Shown one piece after another: positions 8,619 through 17,384 of a stretch of 64,000 nt of DNA (within the stretch, counting starts at the first letter, position 1; every line of letters begins with the position of its first letter). The position numbers and the translations under genes were made by a program. The notes under the pieces are model-generated. The model made no database searches. It was given only the letters and a program-made list of their open reading frames with translations, and was not told where the DNA came from. The DNA lies in NCBI RefSeq assembly GCF_000020125.1, contig NC_010681.1:2976001-3040000 (forward strand), read 5' to 3'. The DNA comes from Paraburkholderia phytofirmans PsJN (GTDB lineage Bacteria > Pseudomonadota > Gammaproteobacteria > Burkholderiales > Burkholderiaceae).

Positions 8619-9368
8619 ATGACTCGCTTCCAAGGTAAGTCGGTTCTCGTCACCGGCGGCAGCAGCGGCATCGGCTTCGCAGCCGCCAAGGCATTCGCCG
8701 ATGAAGGCGCCCGCGTGGTCATCACCGGCCGCGATGCCGCCGCCCTCGAAACGGCAAGAAAGGCGCTCGGCGCCGATGCCGTCGCAGTGCGCAACGACGC
8801 CGGCTCGGTGGCGTCGGCGCGTGAACTGGCGGCTGCGATCAGCGCCGTCGGCATCCGCCTCGACGCGGTGTTCGTCAACGCCGGCACCGCGAAGTTCGCG
8901 CCGTTCCCGGACGTCGACGAAGCCTTCTGGGACGCGATGTTCAACACCAACGTCAAGGGCGCCTACTTCCAGATTCAGGCACTGCTGCCGTTGCTCAATC
9001 GCGGCGCGTCGATCGTGATCAACGGCTCGATCAATGCGCATATCGGCATGCCGGCGTCGTCCGTGTATGCGGCGAGCAAGGCTGCGGTGATTTCGCTGGC
9101 GAAGACGCTTTCGTCGGAACTGCTGCCGCAAGGCGTGCGCGTCAATGTGGTGAGTCCCGGCCCGGTGCAAACGCCGCTGTACGGCAAGCTCGGCCTCGAC
9201 GCCGCCGCGCTCGAAGCCACCGCCGCGCAGATTCTCGGCCAGGTGCCGGTGGGCCGCTTCGGCACGCCGGAAGAAATCGCCTCGACCGTGCTGCATCTGT
9301 CGGCGCCGGAGTCGGCATTTATCGTCGGTACGGAAATCATCGCCGATGGCGGGATGAGCCAGCTTTAA
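8619..9368 (+). CDS. Short-chain dehydrogenase/reductase
   Basis: A 249-residue classical SDR. The cofactor motif is TGGSSGIG (residues 12-19), with NAG (VFVNAGTAKF) near residue 88. The catalytic Ser (VINGSINAH) and YxxxK (YAASK) are near 139 and 152. It ends with the family's typical ADGGMSQL. NADP(H) preference is plausible from the ITGRDAAAL segment but not certain. ATG at 8619 follows GGAG at good spacing. It is divergent from the BMP gene and convergent with the helix-turn-helix gene. The substrate cannot be assigned. Confidence 0.92.
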   Translation: MTRFQGKSVLVTGGSSGIGFAAAKAFADEGARVVITGRDAAALETARKALGADAVAVRNDAGSVASARELAAAISAVGIRLDAVFVNAGTAKFAPFPDVDEAFWDAMFNTNVKGAYFQIQALLPLLNRGASIVINGSINAHIGMPASSVYAASKAAVISLAKTLSSELLPQGVRVNVVSPGPVQTPLYGKLGLDAAALEATAAQILGQVPVGRFGTPEEIASTVLHLSAPESAFIVGTEIIADGGMSQL

Positions 9369-9397
9369 AGCCACGCTCAGGCGAGCCGCGCTCGCAG

Positions 9398-9724
9398 TCA
9401 GTGAAGCTTCGGCTGCGGCTCCGCCTGATCCTCGTCGGGCGCATCGCCGTCGCCGTTGCCGTTGCCGTCGCCAAATAACTCGCCGCATAGACTTTGGCCC
9501 AGCTCGCTCAGACGCGCCGTGCCCGCGCCTTCCTCATTGAACGTCGTGTCCACCAGGCCGCCGTCGACGAGCGCCGTCAACTGCCGGCGCAAGCCGCTCA
9601 TCGGCACGCCAGCCTGCTTCGACAGCTTGGCGAGCGACCACGCGCCGCCCGGCGTTTCCCTATGCGCGCGCCACAATTGCGTCAAGATGGCGACCAGCAC
9701 CGGATCGAGTTCGTCGTCTTCCAT
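9398..9724 (-). CDS. Small winged-helix DNA-binding protein
   Basis: A 108-residue protein with a winged-helix fold: [12 protein letters not shown], then [30 protein letters not shown] as helix-turn-helix and wing, followed by [17 protein letters not shown]. The last 25 residues are an acidic, Gly/Asp-rich tail. The ATG at 9724 has a near-perfect AAGGAGGAG ribosome site. It lies 20 bp after the MocR gene on the same strand and is probably cotranscribed with it. ArsR/MarR-like folding is inferred; no metal-binding cysteines are present. Confidence 0.78.
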   Translation of the reverse strand: MEDDELDPVLVAILTQLWRAHRETPGGAWSLAKLSKQAGVPMSGLRRQLTALVDGGLVDTTFNEEGAGTARLSELGQSLCGELFGDGNGNGDGDAPDEDQAEPQPKLH

Positions 9725-9744
9725 AGTCAGTGTCTCCTCCTTTT

Positions 9745-11178
9745 TTACGCCATCTGCATGACCAGTTCGCCGAGCGTCTTCAAAGCCGCTTCGGTCTGCG
9801 CGGTCCACGGATAGCTGTAGTTGAGCCGGATGAAGTGGCGAAAATCGTTACGCGTCGAAAACATCATGCCCGGCCCGACCGTGATGCTGCGCGCGAGCGC
9901 CGCCTGGTAGAGCCGCATCGAATCGACCCGCTCGGGCAGTTCCACCCACAGCACGTAGCCGCCCAGCGGCGTCGACATGCGCGTGCCGACCGGGAAAAAC
10001 CGCTGCACCATCGCCATCATGATGCTGGCCTGCTGCCGATAAACCTTGCGCACGTGCCGCAGATGCCGATCGTAGCCGTCCTGCCGCAAATAATCGGCGA
10101 CCGCGACTTGCGGCACCGACGGCGTGGTCAGCGTATTGAGAAACTTCAGCTTCTCGACCTGCGCGCGATAGCGTCCCGGCAGCGCCCAGCCGATCCGGTA
10201 CGACGCGGTCAAACTCTTCGAAAACGATGCGCAGTGCAGCACGAGCCCTTTCGTGTCGAAGCTCTTCAAGGTCGATGGCCGCGTCTCGCCGAAGTAAAGC
10301 TCCTGATAGACGTCGTTCTCGATCACCGGTATCTCGTGCGCCGCCAGCAGTTCGACCAGTTGCCGCTTGCGTGCATCGGGCATCTGGAAACCAAGCGGAT
10401 TCTGAAAGTTCGGCATCACCATGCAGGCCGCGATCTTCTGTTCGGCGATCACTTGAGCCAAGGCCTCGATGTCGATGCCGTGAACGGGATGCGTCGCCAC
10501 CTCGATTGCGCGCATGCCGAGCCTCTCGATGGCGTGCAGCATCGCGTAATAAGTCGGCGATTCGACGGCCACCGTGTCGCCGGGTTTGGCGACCGCCTGC
10601 AAGCTCAGGTTGATCGCTTCTGTCGCGCCGAGCGTAATGACGATTTCGTCGGGGTCGACCGGTACGCCGTTTTCGGCATAGCGGCGGGCAATCTGCCGGA
10701 TCAGCTCGGGGTTGCCCGGCGGCAGGTCGTCGATCAGGTTCCAACTTGCGTGGCGTCGCGCGATCGCGTTCGCGTACTGGTTGATGCGCCGCCACGGGAA
10801 CAGCGACGGATCCGGATACGGCGAGCCGAACGGCACGGCGTCGTGCGCGCGGATGCTGCGCAAAGTCGACAGCACGAGGCGGCTCACGTCCACCGCCGCG
10901 GCCACCGGCGGTGTGTGCGGCGTCAAAAGACGGCCGGGCCGCGGCTCGTCGAGCGCCACGGCCCGCGCCACCGCGTCGCGCACGAAATAGCCCGACTGCG
11001 GCCGCGTTTCGACAATCCCCCGGCTTTCCAGCAACGCGTACGCGTGCAACACGGTCTTGATACTCACGCCATGCTGCTGGCTCGCCTGCCGCACGGACGG
11101 AATCCGCTCGCCCGCCGCGAACACGCCGCGGCGCACGGCTTCGGTCATTTCATCGGCGAGTTTTTCGTACAGTTTCAA
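9745..11178 (-). CDS. MocR/PdxR-type transcriptional regulator (GntR + aminotransferase)
   Basis: A 477-residue fusion of an N-terminal GntR winged helix (about 1-75: [55 protein letters not shown]) and a class I aminotransferase-like domain (about 110-475). The PLP-lysine lies in the segment [14 protein letters not shown], and NPLGFQMP and [11 protein letters not shown] are typical of MocR proteins. These use PLP or an amino acid adduct as effector, usually for a divergent neighbour or vitamin B6/GABA-type genes. It is divergent from the molybdoenzyme gene at 11348, with 169 bp between, which makes that gene a candidate target. Confidence 0.92.
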   Translation of the reverse strand: MKLYEKLADEMTEAVRRGVFAAGERIPSVRQASQQHGVSIKTVLHAYALLESRGIVETRPQSGYFVRDAVARAVALDEPRPGRLLTPHTPPVAAAVDVSRLVLSTLRSIRAHDAVPFGSPYPDPSLFPWRRINQYANAIARRHASWNLIDDLPPGNPELIRQIARRYAENGVPVDPDEIVITLGATEAINLSLQAVAKPGDTVAVESPTYYAMLHAIERLGMRAIEVATHPVHGIDIEALAQVIAEQKIAACMVMPNFQNPLGFQMPDARKRQLVELLAAHEIPVIENDVYQELYFGETRPSTLKSFDTKGLVLHCASFSKSLTASYRIGWALPGRYRAQVEKLKFLNTLTTPSVPQVAVADYLRQDGYDRHLRHVRKVYRQQASIMMAMVQRFFPVGTRMSTPLGGYVLWVELPERVDSMRLYQAALARSITVGPGMMFSTRNDFRHFIRLNYSYPWTAQTEAALKTLGELVMQMA

Positions 11179-11347
11179 GGACTTGAGTCGAGCGCAAGCG
11201 TGGGCTGAAGCGCCAGTCTAGGGCAAAACCGATCAACTGTATCCCTTCCCTTTCCAATTTTCTGTATGCTGCGCCTTTTTTGGAACACAGTAGGCTTGCA
11301 CCTATCGGCTCAACAGCCTCGTTCAAGCCCGATCCGGCGGCAACATC

Positions 11348-13663
11348 ATGAAGAAACCCGAAGCTCGCATCGAACCCTATACGCACCCCGCCGCTGGCTG
11401 GGGTGCGCTCAAGTACGTCGCCATCAACCTGATCAAGGAAAAGGTGACGGGCGGCGACTACCGCATGCTGTTCAAGCAGAATCAGCCAGACGGCTTCGAC
11501 TGCCCCGGCTGCGCGTGGCCGGATCGCGAGCATGCGTCCACCTTCGAGTTCTGCGAAAACGGCGTGAAGGCCGTGGCCGCCGAGGCGACCAGCAAACGCG
11601 TGACGCCGGCGTTCTTCGAGAAACATACGATCGCCGAACTGATGACGCAGTCGGACTTCGAACTCGAACAGCACGGCCGCCTGACCGACCCGCTCGTCTA
11701 CGACGCCGTGAGCGACCGTTACGTGCCGATCGGCTGGGACGAAGCGTTCGACCTGATCGCCGATCACCTGAAGCGGCTCGACGATCCGGACCGCGCCGCC
11801 TTCTACACCTCGGGCCGCGCGAGCAACGAAGCCGCCTTCCTCTATCAGCTGTTCGTGCGCATGTACGGCACCAACAACTTCCCCGACTGCTCGAACATGT
11901 GCCACGAGGCGACCAGCCGGGGTTTGCCGCATACGGTCGGCATCGGCAAAGGCACGGTCACGCTCGACGACTTCGAACACGCCGACACGCTGCTGATCTT
12001 CGGCCAGAATCCGGCCACCAACCATCCGCGGATGCTCGGCGAACTGCGCGAGTGCGCCAAGCGCGGCGCGACCATCGTGTCCATCAATCCGCTGAAGGAG
12101 CGCGGCCTCGAACGCTTTGCGAGCCCGCAGCATCCGGTGGAAATGCTGACGATGGGCAGCACGAAGATCAGCTCCGTGTTCATTCGCCCTAAAGTCGGCG
12201 GCGACTTCGCGTTGATCAAGGGCGTCGCCAAGCGCGTGATCGAGCTCGACGACGAAGCGTTGGCGTCGGGCCTCGAACGCGTTCTGGATGTCGCGTTCAT
12301 CGCCGAACATACCGTCGGCTTCGACGCCTTCGCCGATGATCTGCGCGCCGAGAACTGGGACACGATCGTCGCCGAAGCCGGCGTGCCGTTCGAAGACGTG
12401 CTGCAACTCGCCGACATCTACGTGAAGGGGCGCGCCGTGATTGCGACGTGGGGCATGGGCCTCACGCAGCACAAGAATTCAGTGCCGACGGTGCAGATCC
12501 TGTCCAACCTGATGATGATGCGCGGCAATATCGGCCGGCGCGGTGCGGGCCTGTGCCCGGTGCGCGGCCACTCGAACGTGCAAGGCGACCGGACGGTCGG
12601 AATCGAGGAACGGCCGACACAGGCGTTTCTCGACAAGCTCGGCGAAGTCTACGATTTCGAACCGCCGCGCGAGCACGGACTCGACGTCGTCAACACGATT
12701 CAGGCGATGCTCGACGGCAAGGTGAAGGTATTCATCGGCCTGGGCGGCAATTTCTCGATCGCGACGCCCGACACGCCGCGCACGTGGGAAGCGATGCGTT
12801 CGTGCGACCTCACCGTGCATATCACGACCAAGCTGAACCGCAGCCATCTCGTCCATGGACGCGACGCGCTGATTCTGCCGACGCTCGGCCGCACCGAAAT
12901 CGACTTGCAGAACGGCGTGGCGCAAGGCGTGAGCGTCGAGGATTCGATGAGCATGGTGCATATCTCGTACGGCATGAACAAACCGGCGTCGGAGAATCTG
13001 CTGTCGGAAATTGCGATTGTCGCGCGCATGGCGCATGCGACGCTCGGCAGCGCGAAAGTGGATTGGCTCGCGCAGGCCGCGGACTACTCGCTGATCCGCG
13101 ACGGCATCGCGCAAGTGATCGAAGGCTTCACCGACTACAACGAGCGCTTGAAGAATCCCGGCGGCTTCCACCTCGGCGTCGCGTCGCGCGAACGGATATG
13201 GAAGACGCCGAGCGGCAAGGCACAGTTCCTGGTGCACGCAATCGACATGGCGACGCCGATCCATCAAGCGCGCAAGGAACACGGCGAGCGCCTGATGACG
13301 TTGATGACGACCCGCTCACACGATCAGTACAACACGACGATTTACGGCCTCGACGACCGTTATCGCGGCGTGTACGGACAGCGTCGCGTGTTGTTCGCCA
13401 ACAAGGACGATCTCGCGATGCTCGGTTTCGCGGCGGGACAACGCGTGGATATCACGAGCGTGTGGGCCGACGGCATCGAGCGTCACGCCGATGGCTTTCT
13501 GCTCGTGGAGTACGACATTCCTCGCGGCTGTCTCGGCGCTTATTATCCGGAGACGAATCCGCTCGTGCCGCTGTCGTCGGTCGCCGATGGCGCGGGCACG
13601 CCGACGTCGAAGTCCATTCCGGTTCTGTTGAAGGCCTCCGAAGTCGAGGCGATCGCGGCTTGA
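11348..13663 (+). CDS. FdhF/YdeP-family molybdopterin oxidoreductase
   Basis: A 771-residue cytoplasmic protein of the formate-dehydrogenase-H-like YdeP family. An N-terminal cysteine cluster (FDCPGCAWPD ... FCENGVKA, about residues 54-80) can hold an iron-sulfur cluster, followed by the molybdopterin domain (GWDEAFDLIADHL, FYTSGRASNEAAFLYQLFVR, FGQNPATNHPR, GMGLTQHKNS, RGAGLCPVRGHSNVQGDR) and a C-terminal dinucleotide-binding domain (TTRSHDQYNT). It has no signal peptide and no selenocysteine codon. Substrates are not well known; E. coli YdeP is linked to acid resistance. An AT-richer promoter region at 11220-11347 separates it from the divergent MocR gene. Confidence 0.9.
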   Translation: MKKPEARIEPYTHPAAGWGALKYVAINLIKEKVTGGDYRMLFKQNQPDGFDCPGCAWPDREHASTFEFCENGVKAVAAEATSKRVTPAFFEKHTIAELMTQSDFELEQHGRLTDPLVYDAVSDRYVPIGWDEAFDLIADHLKRLDDPDRAAFYTSGRASNEAAFLYQLFVRMYGTNNFPDCSNMCHEATSRGLPHTVGIGKGTVTLDDFEHADTLLIFGQNPATNHPRMLGELRECAKRGATIVSINPLKERGLERFASPQHPVEMLTMGSTKISSVFIRPKVGGDFALIKGVAKRVIELDDEALASGLERVLDVAFIAEHTVGFDAFADDLRAENWDTIVAEAGVPFEDVLQLADIYVKGRAVIATWGMGLTQHKNSVPTVQILSNLMMMRGNIGRRGAGLCPVRGHSNVQGDRTVGIEERPTQAFLDKLGEVYDFEPPREHGLDVVNTIQAMLDGKVKVFIGLGGNFSIATPDTPRTWEAMRSCDLTVHITTKLNRSHLVHGRDALILPTLGRTEIDLQNGVAQGVSVEDSMSMVHISYGMNKPASENLLSEIAIVARMAHATLGSAKVDWLAQAADYSLIRDGIAQVIEGFTDYNERLKNPGGFHLGVASRERIWKTPSGKAQFLVHAIDMATPIHQARKEHGERLMTLMTTRSHDQYNTTIYGLDDRYRGVYGQRRVLFANKDDLAMLGFAAGQRVDITSVWADGIERHADGFLLVEYDIPRGCLGAYYPETNPLVPLSSVADGAGTPTSKSIPVLLKASEVEAIAA

Positions 13664-13666
13664 TCG

Positions 13667-14170
13667 TTAGACGGGCTTTTTTGCCAGCTCGCGCTGCGTC
13701 AGATAAAGACGCAGATCGAACTCGATCTGGTGGTAACCCGGCTGCATGAACTCGCACAGGCGGTAAAAGGCCTTGTTGTGGTCGCTTTCCTTCAGATGAG
13801 CGAGTTCGTGCACCACGATCATTTTCAGAAATTCCGGCGCCGCCGCTTTGAACAGCGACGCGATGCGGATTTCTTTCTTCGCCTTCAGCTTGCCGCCTTG
13901 CACGCGGGAGATGCTCGTGTGCAAACCTAGTGCGTGACGCACGACGTCGAGTTTGCTGTCGTAGGCGACCTTGTCGATCTGGTCCGCGCTGCGCAGGTGT
14001 TCGCGTTTCAGGTCGGCGCAGTAGGCGTACAGCGCCCGGTCTGTTTGCACGTCGTGCGTGTTCGGATAGCGCGCGGCAAGGTACTGGCCGAGCTGGTCGT
14101 CGGCGATCAGCTTTTTGACTTTTTCCTGAAGCGTGGGCGAGTAGCCAGTCAAATATTTCAGGTGGGACAT
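13667..14170 (-). CDS. YgjP-like metallopeptidase (DUF45)
   Basis: A 167-residue protein with the zinc metalloprotease motif HELAHLKESDHNKAF (HExxH, then the second histidine segment) around residues 125-140, followed by the GYHQIEFDLRLYL C-terminus. This is the YgjP/DUF45 layout, shorter than the usual 230-residue form. The ATG at 14170 is taken rather than 14242 because the upstream stretch overlaps the neighbour and lacks family features. It ends 4 bp from the convergent molybdoenzyme stop and follows the next gene by 19 bp on the same strand, probably as one transcript. Target proteins are unknown. Confidence 0.82.
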   Translation of the reverse strand: MSHLKYLTGYSPTLQEKVKKLIADDQLGQYLAARYPNTHDVQTDRALYAYCADLKREHLRSADQIDKVAYDSKLDVVRHALGLHTSISRVQGGKLKAKKEIRIASLFKAAAPEFLKMIVVHELAHLKESDHNKAFYRLCEFMQPGYHQIEFDLRLYLTQRELAKKPV

Positions 14171-14189
14171 GGTTGCGCTCGGCACCTGC

Positions 14190-14822
14190 TCAAACGCCAC
14201 GGCGATTGGCTTCGCAATCGTCCCAATACCGAAGCGGGTCACGATGATCCGGGTATTCCTTGTCCAGCCAGTCGGACAGAATCTTCCACTGCGGATGGTT
14301 CGGGCCGCTGCGCGTGTCCCAGAACGAATCCTTCAGGACGCCGTTGTTACGGCCGCGATCCCGCACGACGATCCGGCAATGGTCGTTCGATTCATGAAAT
14401 TCGGCCTTCAGGTAGTAGCGCGGCAGAATCTGCAATGCGGCGCCCTCCACGATGCGGCCCTGCGCACGAACGACGCCCGCGGATTCGATCCGCAAAACGC
14501 CGTCCACGGATTTGTCCGCGCGCCATCCAACCGGGAGCCTGACTACGCATTCGCCCTTGCCCACCTTGATCCAGTCCATGCGCCAGACGCGGGCGAGCGC
14601 ATCGCGCATGGCGGCCGCGTCCGCATAGCCGGGCGGCAGTTCGAACTGGCCGGGCAGGACGACCAGTTCGTCTCCGCTCGGCGTGACGCTGGCGGGATTG
14701 TCGAACGGGTCGTTGTCGAAAGGATTCGAGGGCCGGCTGGCCTCGGTGTTGCTGGTGGTCGGCAAATCCCCGAAGAGGCTTTCGGCAGCACGGCGTGCGC
14801 GCTTTGATTTTTCGTTGGCCAT
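14190..14822 (-). CDS. Hypothetical protein, Burkholderia-type
   Basis: A 210-residue cytoplasmic protein that I cannot assign. It opens with a basic segment (MANEKSKRARRAAESLFGDLP), then a Pro/Asn/Asp-rich stretch (SNPFDNDPFDNPASV). An ordered region with many Trp residues starts near 55 (LVVLPGQFELPPGY, WRMDWIKVGKGECVVRLPVGW, YYLKAEFHESNDHCRIVVRDRG) and the end is acidic (WDDCEANRRGV). No signal peptide or membrane span. It lies upstream of and close to the YgjP gene on the same strand. Both are likely housekeeping rather than island genes. Confidence 0.75.
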   Translation of the reverse strand: MANEKSKRARRAAESLFGDLPTTSNTEASRPSNPFDNDPFDNPASVTPSGDELVVLPGQFELPPGYADAAAMRDALARVWRMDWIKVGKGECVVRLPVGWRADKSVDGVLRIESAGVVRAQGRIVEGAALQILPRYYLKAEFHESNDHCRIVVRDRGRNNGVLKDSFWDTRSGPNHPQWKILSDWLDKEYPDHRDPLRYWDDCEANRRGV

Positions 14823-14907
14823 TGATTTTCTCGCTTGGGGTTGGGTTGGCCTGGTGGGAAACACTCGTAATGCAGATCGACGTGCGGATTGCATCAACCG
14901 AGCCGAT

Positions 14908-14950
14908 GGCTTGAACCCCGGACGCCGAATCGGCACCTCGGGTTCAAGCC
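14908..14950. repeat. Perfect 11-bp inverted repeat with 21-nt loop
   Basis: GGCTTGAACCC at 14908-14918 pairs exactly with GGGTTCAAGCC at 14940-14950. The loop holds a smaller hairpin GCCGAATCGGC (14924-14934). No T-tract follows on either strand directly. It lies between the promoter of the gene at 14822 and the stop of the gene at 15015. The arm GGTTCAA resembles a tRNA T-arm, but no tRNA can be folded here. Confidence 0.7.
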
Positions 14951-15014
14951 ATGCAGAAACCGCTATTGTAGTTTTTCCGGCGGCTGATCGTCGACGGCGC
15001 TGAAGATAGAGCGA

Positions 15015-15335
15015 TCAGACGCGCGGCAGGTCGTCGATACATTTTTCGACGTGGGCGCCAGGGACATCCGTGTCGATCCCATCGTGGCCGTCGGTGTGGG
15101 AGACGGGCACGATTTTGGGCCCCAGAAACCGCGTGCCACCGAGCGTAAAAAGGGACCAGACAGCGTCGCCCCGGCGCATTGCGGCGACCACGTCCGCCAC
15201 CTCGACGATCGACGTGGGGGACAACCAGTCACGCGTCGACGGGTCGACGGGAGCCCAGCGCACGTGGGTGATCCTGTCGCTCGCCGGGTTGATGCGAATG
15301 GCGTCGATAGCATAAGTATTCACGTCTGCCTCCAT
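15015..15335 (-). CDS. Conserved hypothetical protein
   Basis: A 106-residue product, unrecognised, starting MEADVNTYAIDAIRINPASD. Sequence such as HVRWAPVDPSTRDWLSPTSIVEVADVVAAMRRGDAVWSLF reads as a real folded protein with Trp and hydrophobic periodicity, and the end (HVEKCIDDLPRV) is acidic. No signal peptide. A second ATG three bases upstream (15338) is equally possible. It is divergent from the DUF1643 remnant with about 25 bp between their starts, tight for two promoters, which supports the idea that the remnant is not expressed normally. Confidence 0.65.
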   Translation of the reverse strand: MEADVNTYAIDAIRINPASDRITHVRWAPVDPSTRDWLSPTSIVEVADVVAAMRRGDAVWSLFTLGGTRFLGPKIVPVSHTDGHDGIDTDVPGAHVEKCIDDLPRV

Positions 15336-15361
15336 CATCCTGATCAGGGGATTTCGTCATT

Positions 15362-15580
15362 ATGCGCCGCATCGTTTGCCGGGGATTGGGTGGTGAAATC
15401 GGGAGCGCCGTTATCAGCCCGTGCGGCACCTATCGTTATGGGCTGATGTGCGCCGGCGAAGCGTTGTCGCCGGGGAAACCCGCCGCGCTGTTCGTCATGC
15501 TCAACCCGAGGACCGCCGATGCGCGACTCGACGATCCGACCATTCGCCGGCGCTGCGGCTTCGCGAAGGTCCGCTGGTGA
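15362..15580 (+). pseudogene. Truncated DUF1643 gene
   Basis: The 72-residue frame contains the N-terminal part of DUF1643: AVISPCGTYRYGLM ... PAALFVMLNPRTADARLDDPTIRRRCGFAKVRW, then a TGA. Family members run to about 150-180 residues with the second half carrying NLFA and DPxGP motifs. I see neither motif in any frame downstream to 15740, so this is a truncation, not a single frameshift. Its broken end is followed directly by the 3' end of the lipase gene on the other strand, which marks a possible rearrangement junction. Confidence 0.7.
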
Positions 15581-15740
15581 TACGGGACAGAGAATGGATA
15601 CAAGCCGGGCCCTGGAATCCGGGCGATGGCGGAACATCTCCGCCCCAAAATTCTTCGGGTGCGCTTTCACCAGCGAGTGAGCAGAAGCCGCCCACCCAAC
15701 AGGTTCGCGCCCTTGGCGAATGGCCGCGCGACCCACGAAC

Positions 15741-17360
15741 TCAGCCGGTCATCATCTCCGGGCGCGGTCCAAGCCACGGCCTCGCGGCGTAGTATCTCGC
15801 GTGGTCACAATAGACACGGCGCGGATCGTACAGGGCACACGGCCACGAAGTAAAGTGCGCCACGGAATCGTGGACATGCTCCGCCAGCAGGCTATCCGCC
15901 GCGGGAGGCACAGCGCAGGCATTGTCCCATGCCGACAGGATGAGGTTTTCATAGGCCGTACGCTCGCGCGGCCTGGCGGGCGGCCAGTCCCGGCTGTCCG
16001 CATGGCGCTCGACAGGATGGCGAAGGAATGTGACCTGAAGCGCGAGGCGTCGCTGTTCCCCCAACAACTGAGCCGCCTGCTTTTCCAGATTGGGCGTGAC
16101 CGCATACGTCCAGCCGGCCGGATCGCACTCGGGATGGTCATCATCGGTGGTCGCCGGCACCGCCTGACAGGCCGCCGAAGGCAATCCGCGTCCAACCAGT
16201 TGCCCGAGCACACGGGAGTCTTCGCCCCTCCGGGCAAGGCCGCCGCGCCACTGAAAATCAAGGCGGCGATGCACGTGAATCAGCGACTCCACATCATCGC
16301 CGTTTGCGGCGGGCAAAGCCGCCGTGTAATCTGTGTACGACTTCACCACCGGTTCGTCGTCCTCGAGCTCAAAGTAGCTTTGTCGGTCTGCCTGAATCCT
16401 GTCCAACGACAGCAGCGGGACACCGGCCTCCAGCGCTTGCGCATACATGTGGCGCAGCGGAATGCGCGCGAGCAGATTGCCGCGGCCCTGTTGATCCGGA
16501 GCGTAGCCGCCGCCGACATCCGAATGCACGCCGGGATAGACCACTTCCTCGCAGTTGGCCGGGTAGGTCCGATCCACACGCACCGAGTCGAGCGGAAACG
16601 CCTGCCGGACCTCATGAGCAGCGACGTAGTGCACGCATTGCTCGACCTCGGGTGGTATCGCCAGTTCGGATGCCCAGTCCAGATGCAGACCCGGCCCACC
16701 CACCGACGCGACCGTATCGAACAGTCCCAGGAAGGTGATGCGCAGCGGAATGCGCAACAGATTGCTATTGATCCAGCATGGTTGACCGTCCTTGTCGACG
16801 CAACGCGAAAGCAGCTTGCGCACGAAAGCTCTAGCCTCCGTCGCACCGCGCGAGAAACCGAACACCGCAAGACTGATAAACGGCATGTGCCGCTGTGCTC
16901 CTGCGCTCCAGTCCTCGCCGAGGATCATGGCAAATTCGGCGAGCGCCGCATCGATGCGCGTCTGTCCCCCGACGCCCAGACCCATGCCCGCCATCCCGCC
17001 GGGATCATTGCGCACTAGTTCGGCAGCATAGCCAGGCACGCGCCGGGGGATCTGGAACGGAGTACCGACGCCGGGAAAGTATCGAGGCGTAGCACCCTGT
17101 CTGGCGGGATCGTCGATCGCCGCCAGATACAGCTTGGCCACGTTCGACAACGCCTGCTCCTGCTCAGGCTTTTGCAGTTCCTGGTACAGGTTGTTGCCCG
17201 TACCGTCGAAGAAGAAACTGAGCTTCGGATAAAGCCGGCACTGTATGCGAGCCTTCAGATCGCTGGGGAATTCAGCGGCGATCCGCTTGATCGCTCCGCA
17301 TGCAGCAGCGTGGTCCAGCTCGGCGTCACTGACAGGCGCGCCCGCCTGACGTACAGTCAT
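15741..17360 (-). CDS. Tle1-like phospholipase, putative type VI secretion effector (DUF2235)
   Basis: A 539-residue alpha/beta-hydrolase of the DUF2235/Tle1 type. FFFDGTGNN near residue 49 opens the fold. The nucleophile elbow is GFSRG (168-172, Ser170), and YPGVHSDVGGGY holds the likely acid Asp281. A candidate catalytic histidine is in the C-terminal part (HVHDSVAHF). No signal peptide, as expected for a T6SS effector. The C-terminal region has basic and proline-rich stretches typical of effector loading or membrane contact. The lipoprotein gene 24 bp upstream on the same strand is the natural immunity candidate. No VgrG, PAAR or T6SS core gene lies in this window, so the pair is an orphan. 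T6SS delivery is inferred from the family. Confidence 0.85.
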   Translation of the reverse strand: MTVRQAGAPVSDAELDHAAACGAIKRIAAEFPSDLKARIQCRLYPKLSFFFDGTGNNLYQELQKPEQEQALSNVAKLYLAAIDDPARQGATPRYFPGVGTPFQIPRRVPGYAAELVRNDPGGMAGMGLGVGGQTRIDAALAEFAMILGEDWSAGAQRHMPFISLAVFGFSRGATEARAFVRKLLSRCVDKDGQPCWINSNLLRIPLRITFLGLFDTVASVGGPGLHLDWASELAIPPEVEQCVHYVAAHEVRQAFPLDSVRVDRTYPANCEEVVYPGVHSDVGGGYAPDQQGRGNLLARIPLRHMYAQALEAGVPLLSLDRIQADRQSYFELEDDEPVVKSYTDYTAALPAANGDDVESLIHVHRRLDFQWRGGLARRGEDSRVLGQLVGRGLPSAACQAVPATTDDDHPECDPAGWTYAVTPNLEKQAAQLLGEQRRLALQVTFLRHPVERHADSRDWPPARPRERTAYENLILSAWDNACAVPPAADSLLAEHVHDSVAHFTSWPCALYDPRRVYCDHARYYAARPWLGPRPEMMTG

Positions 17361-17384
17361 GTGGGAATCCTTATGGTTGCGGGG

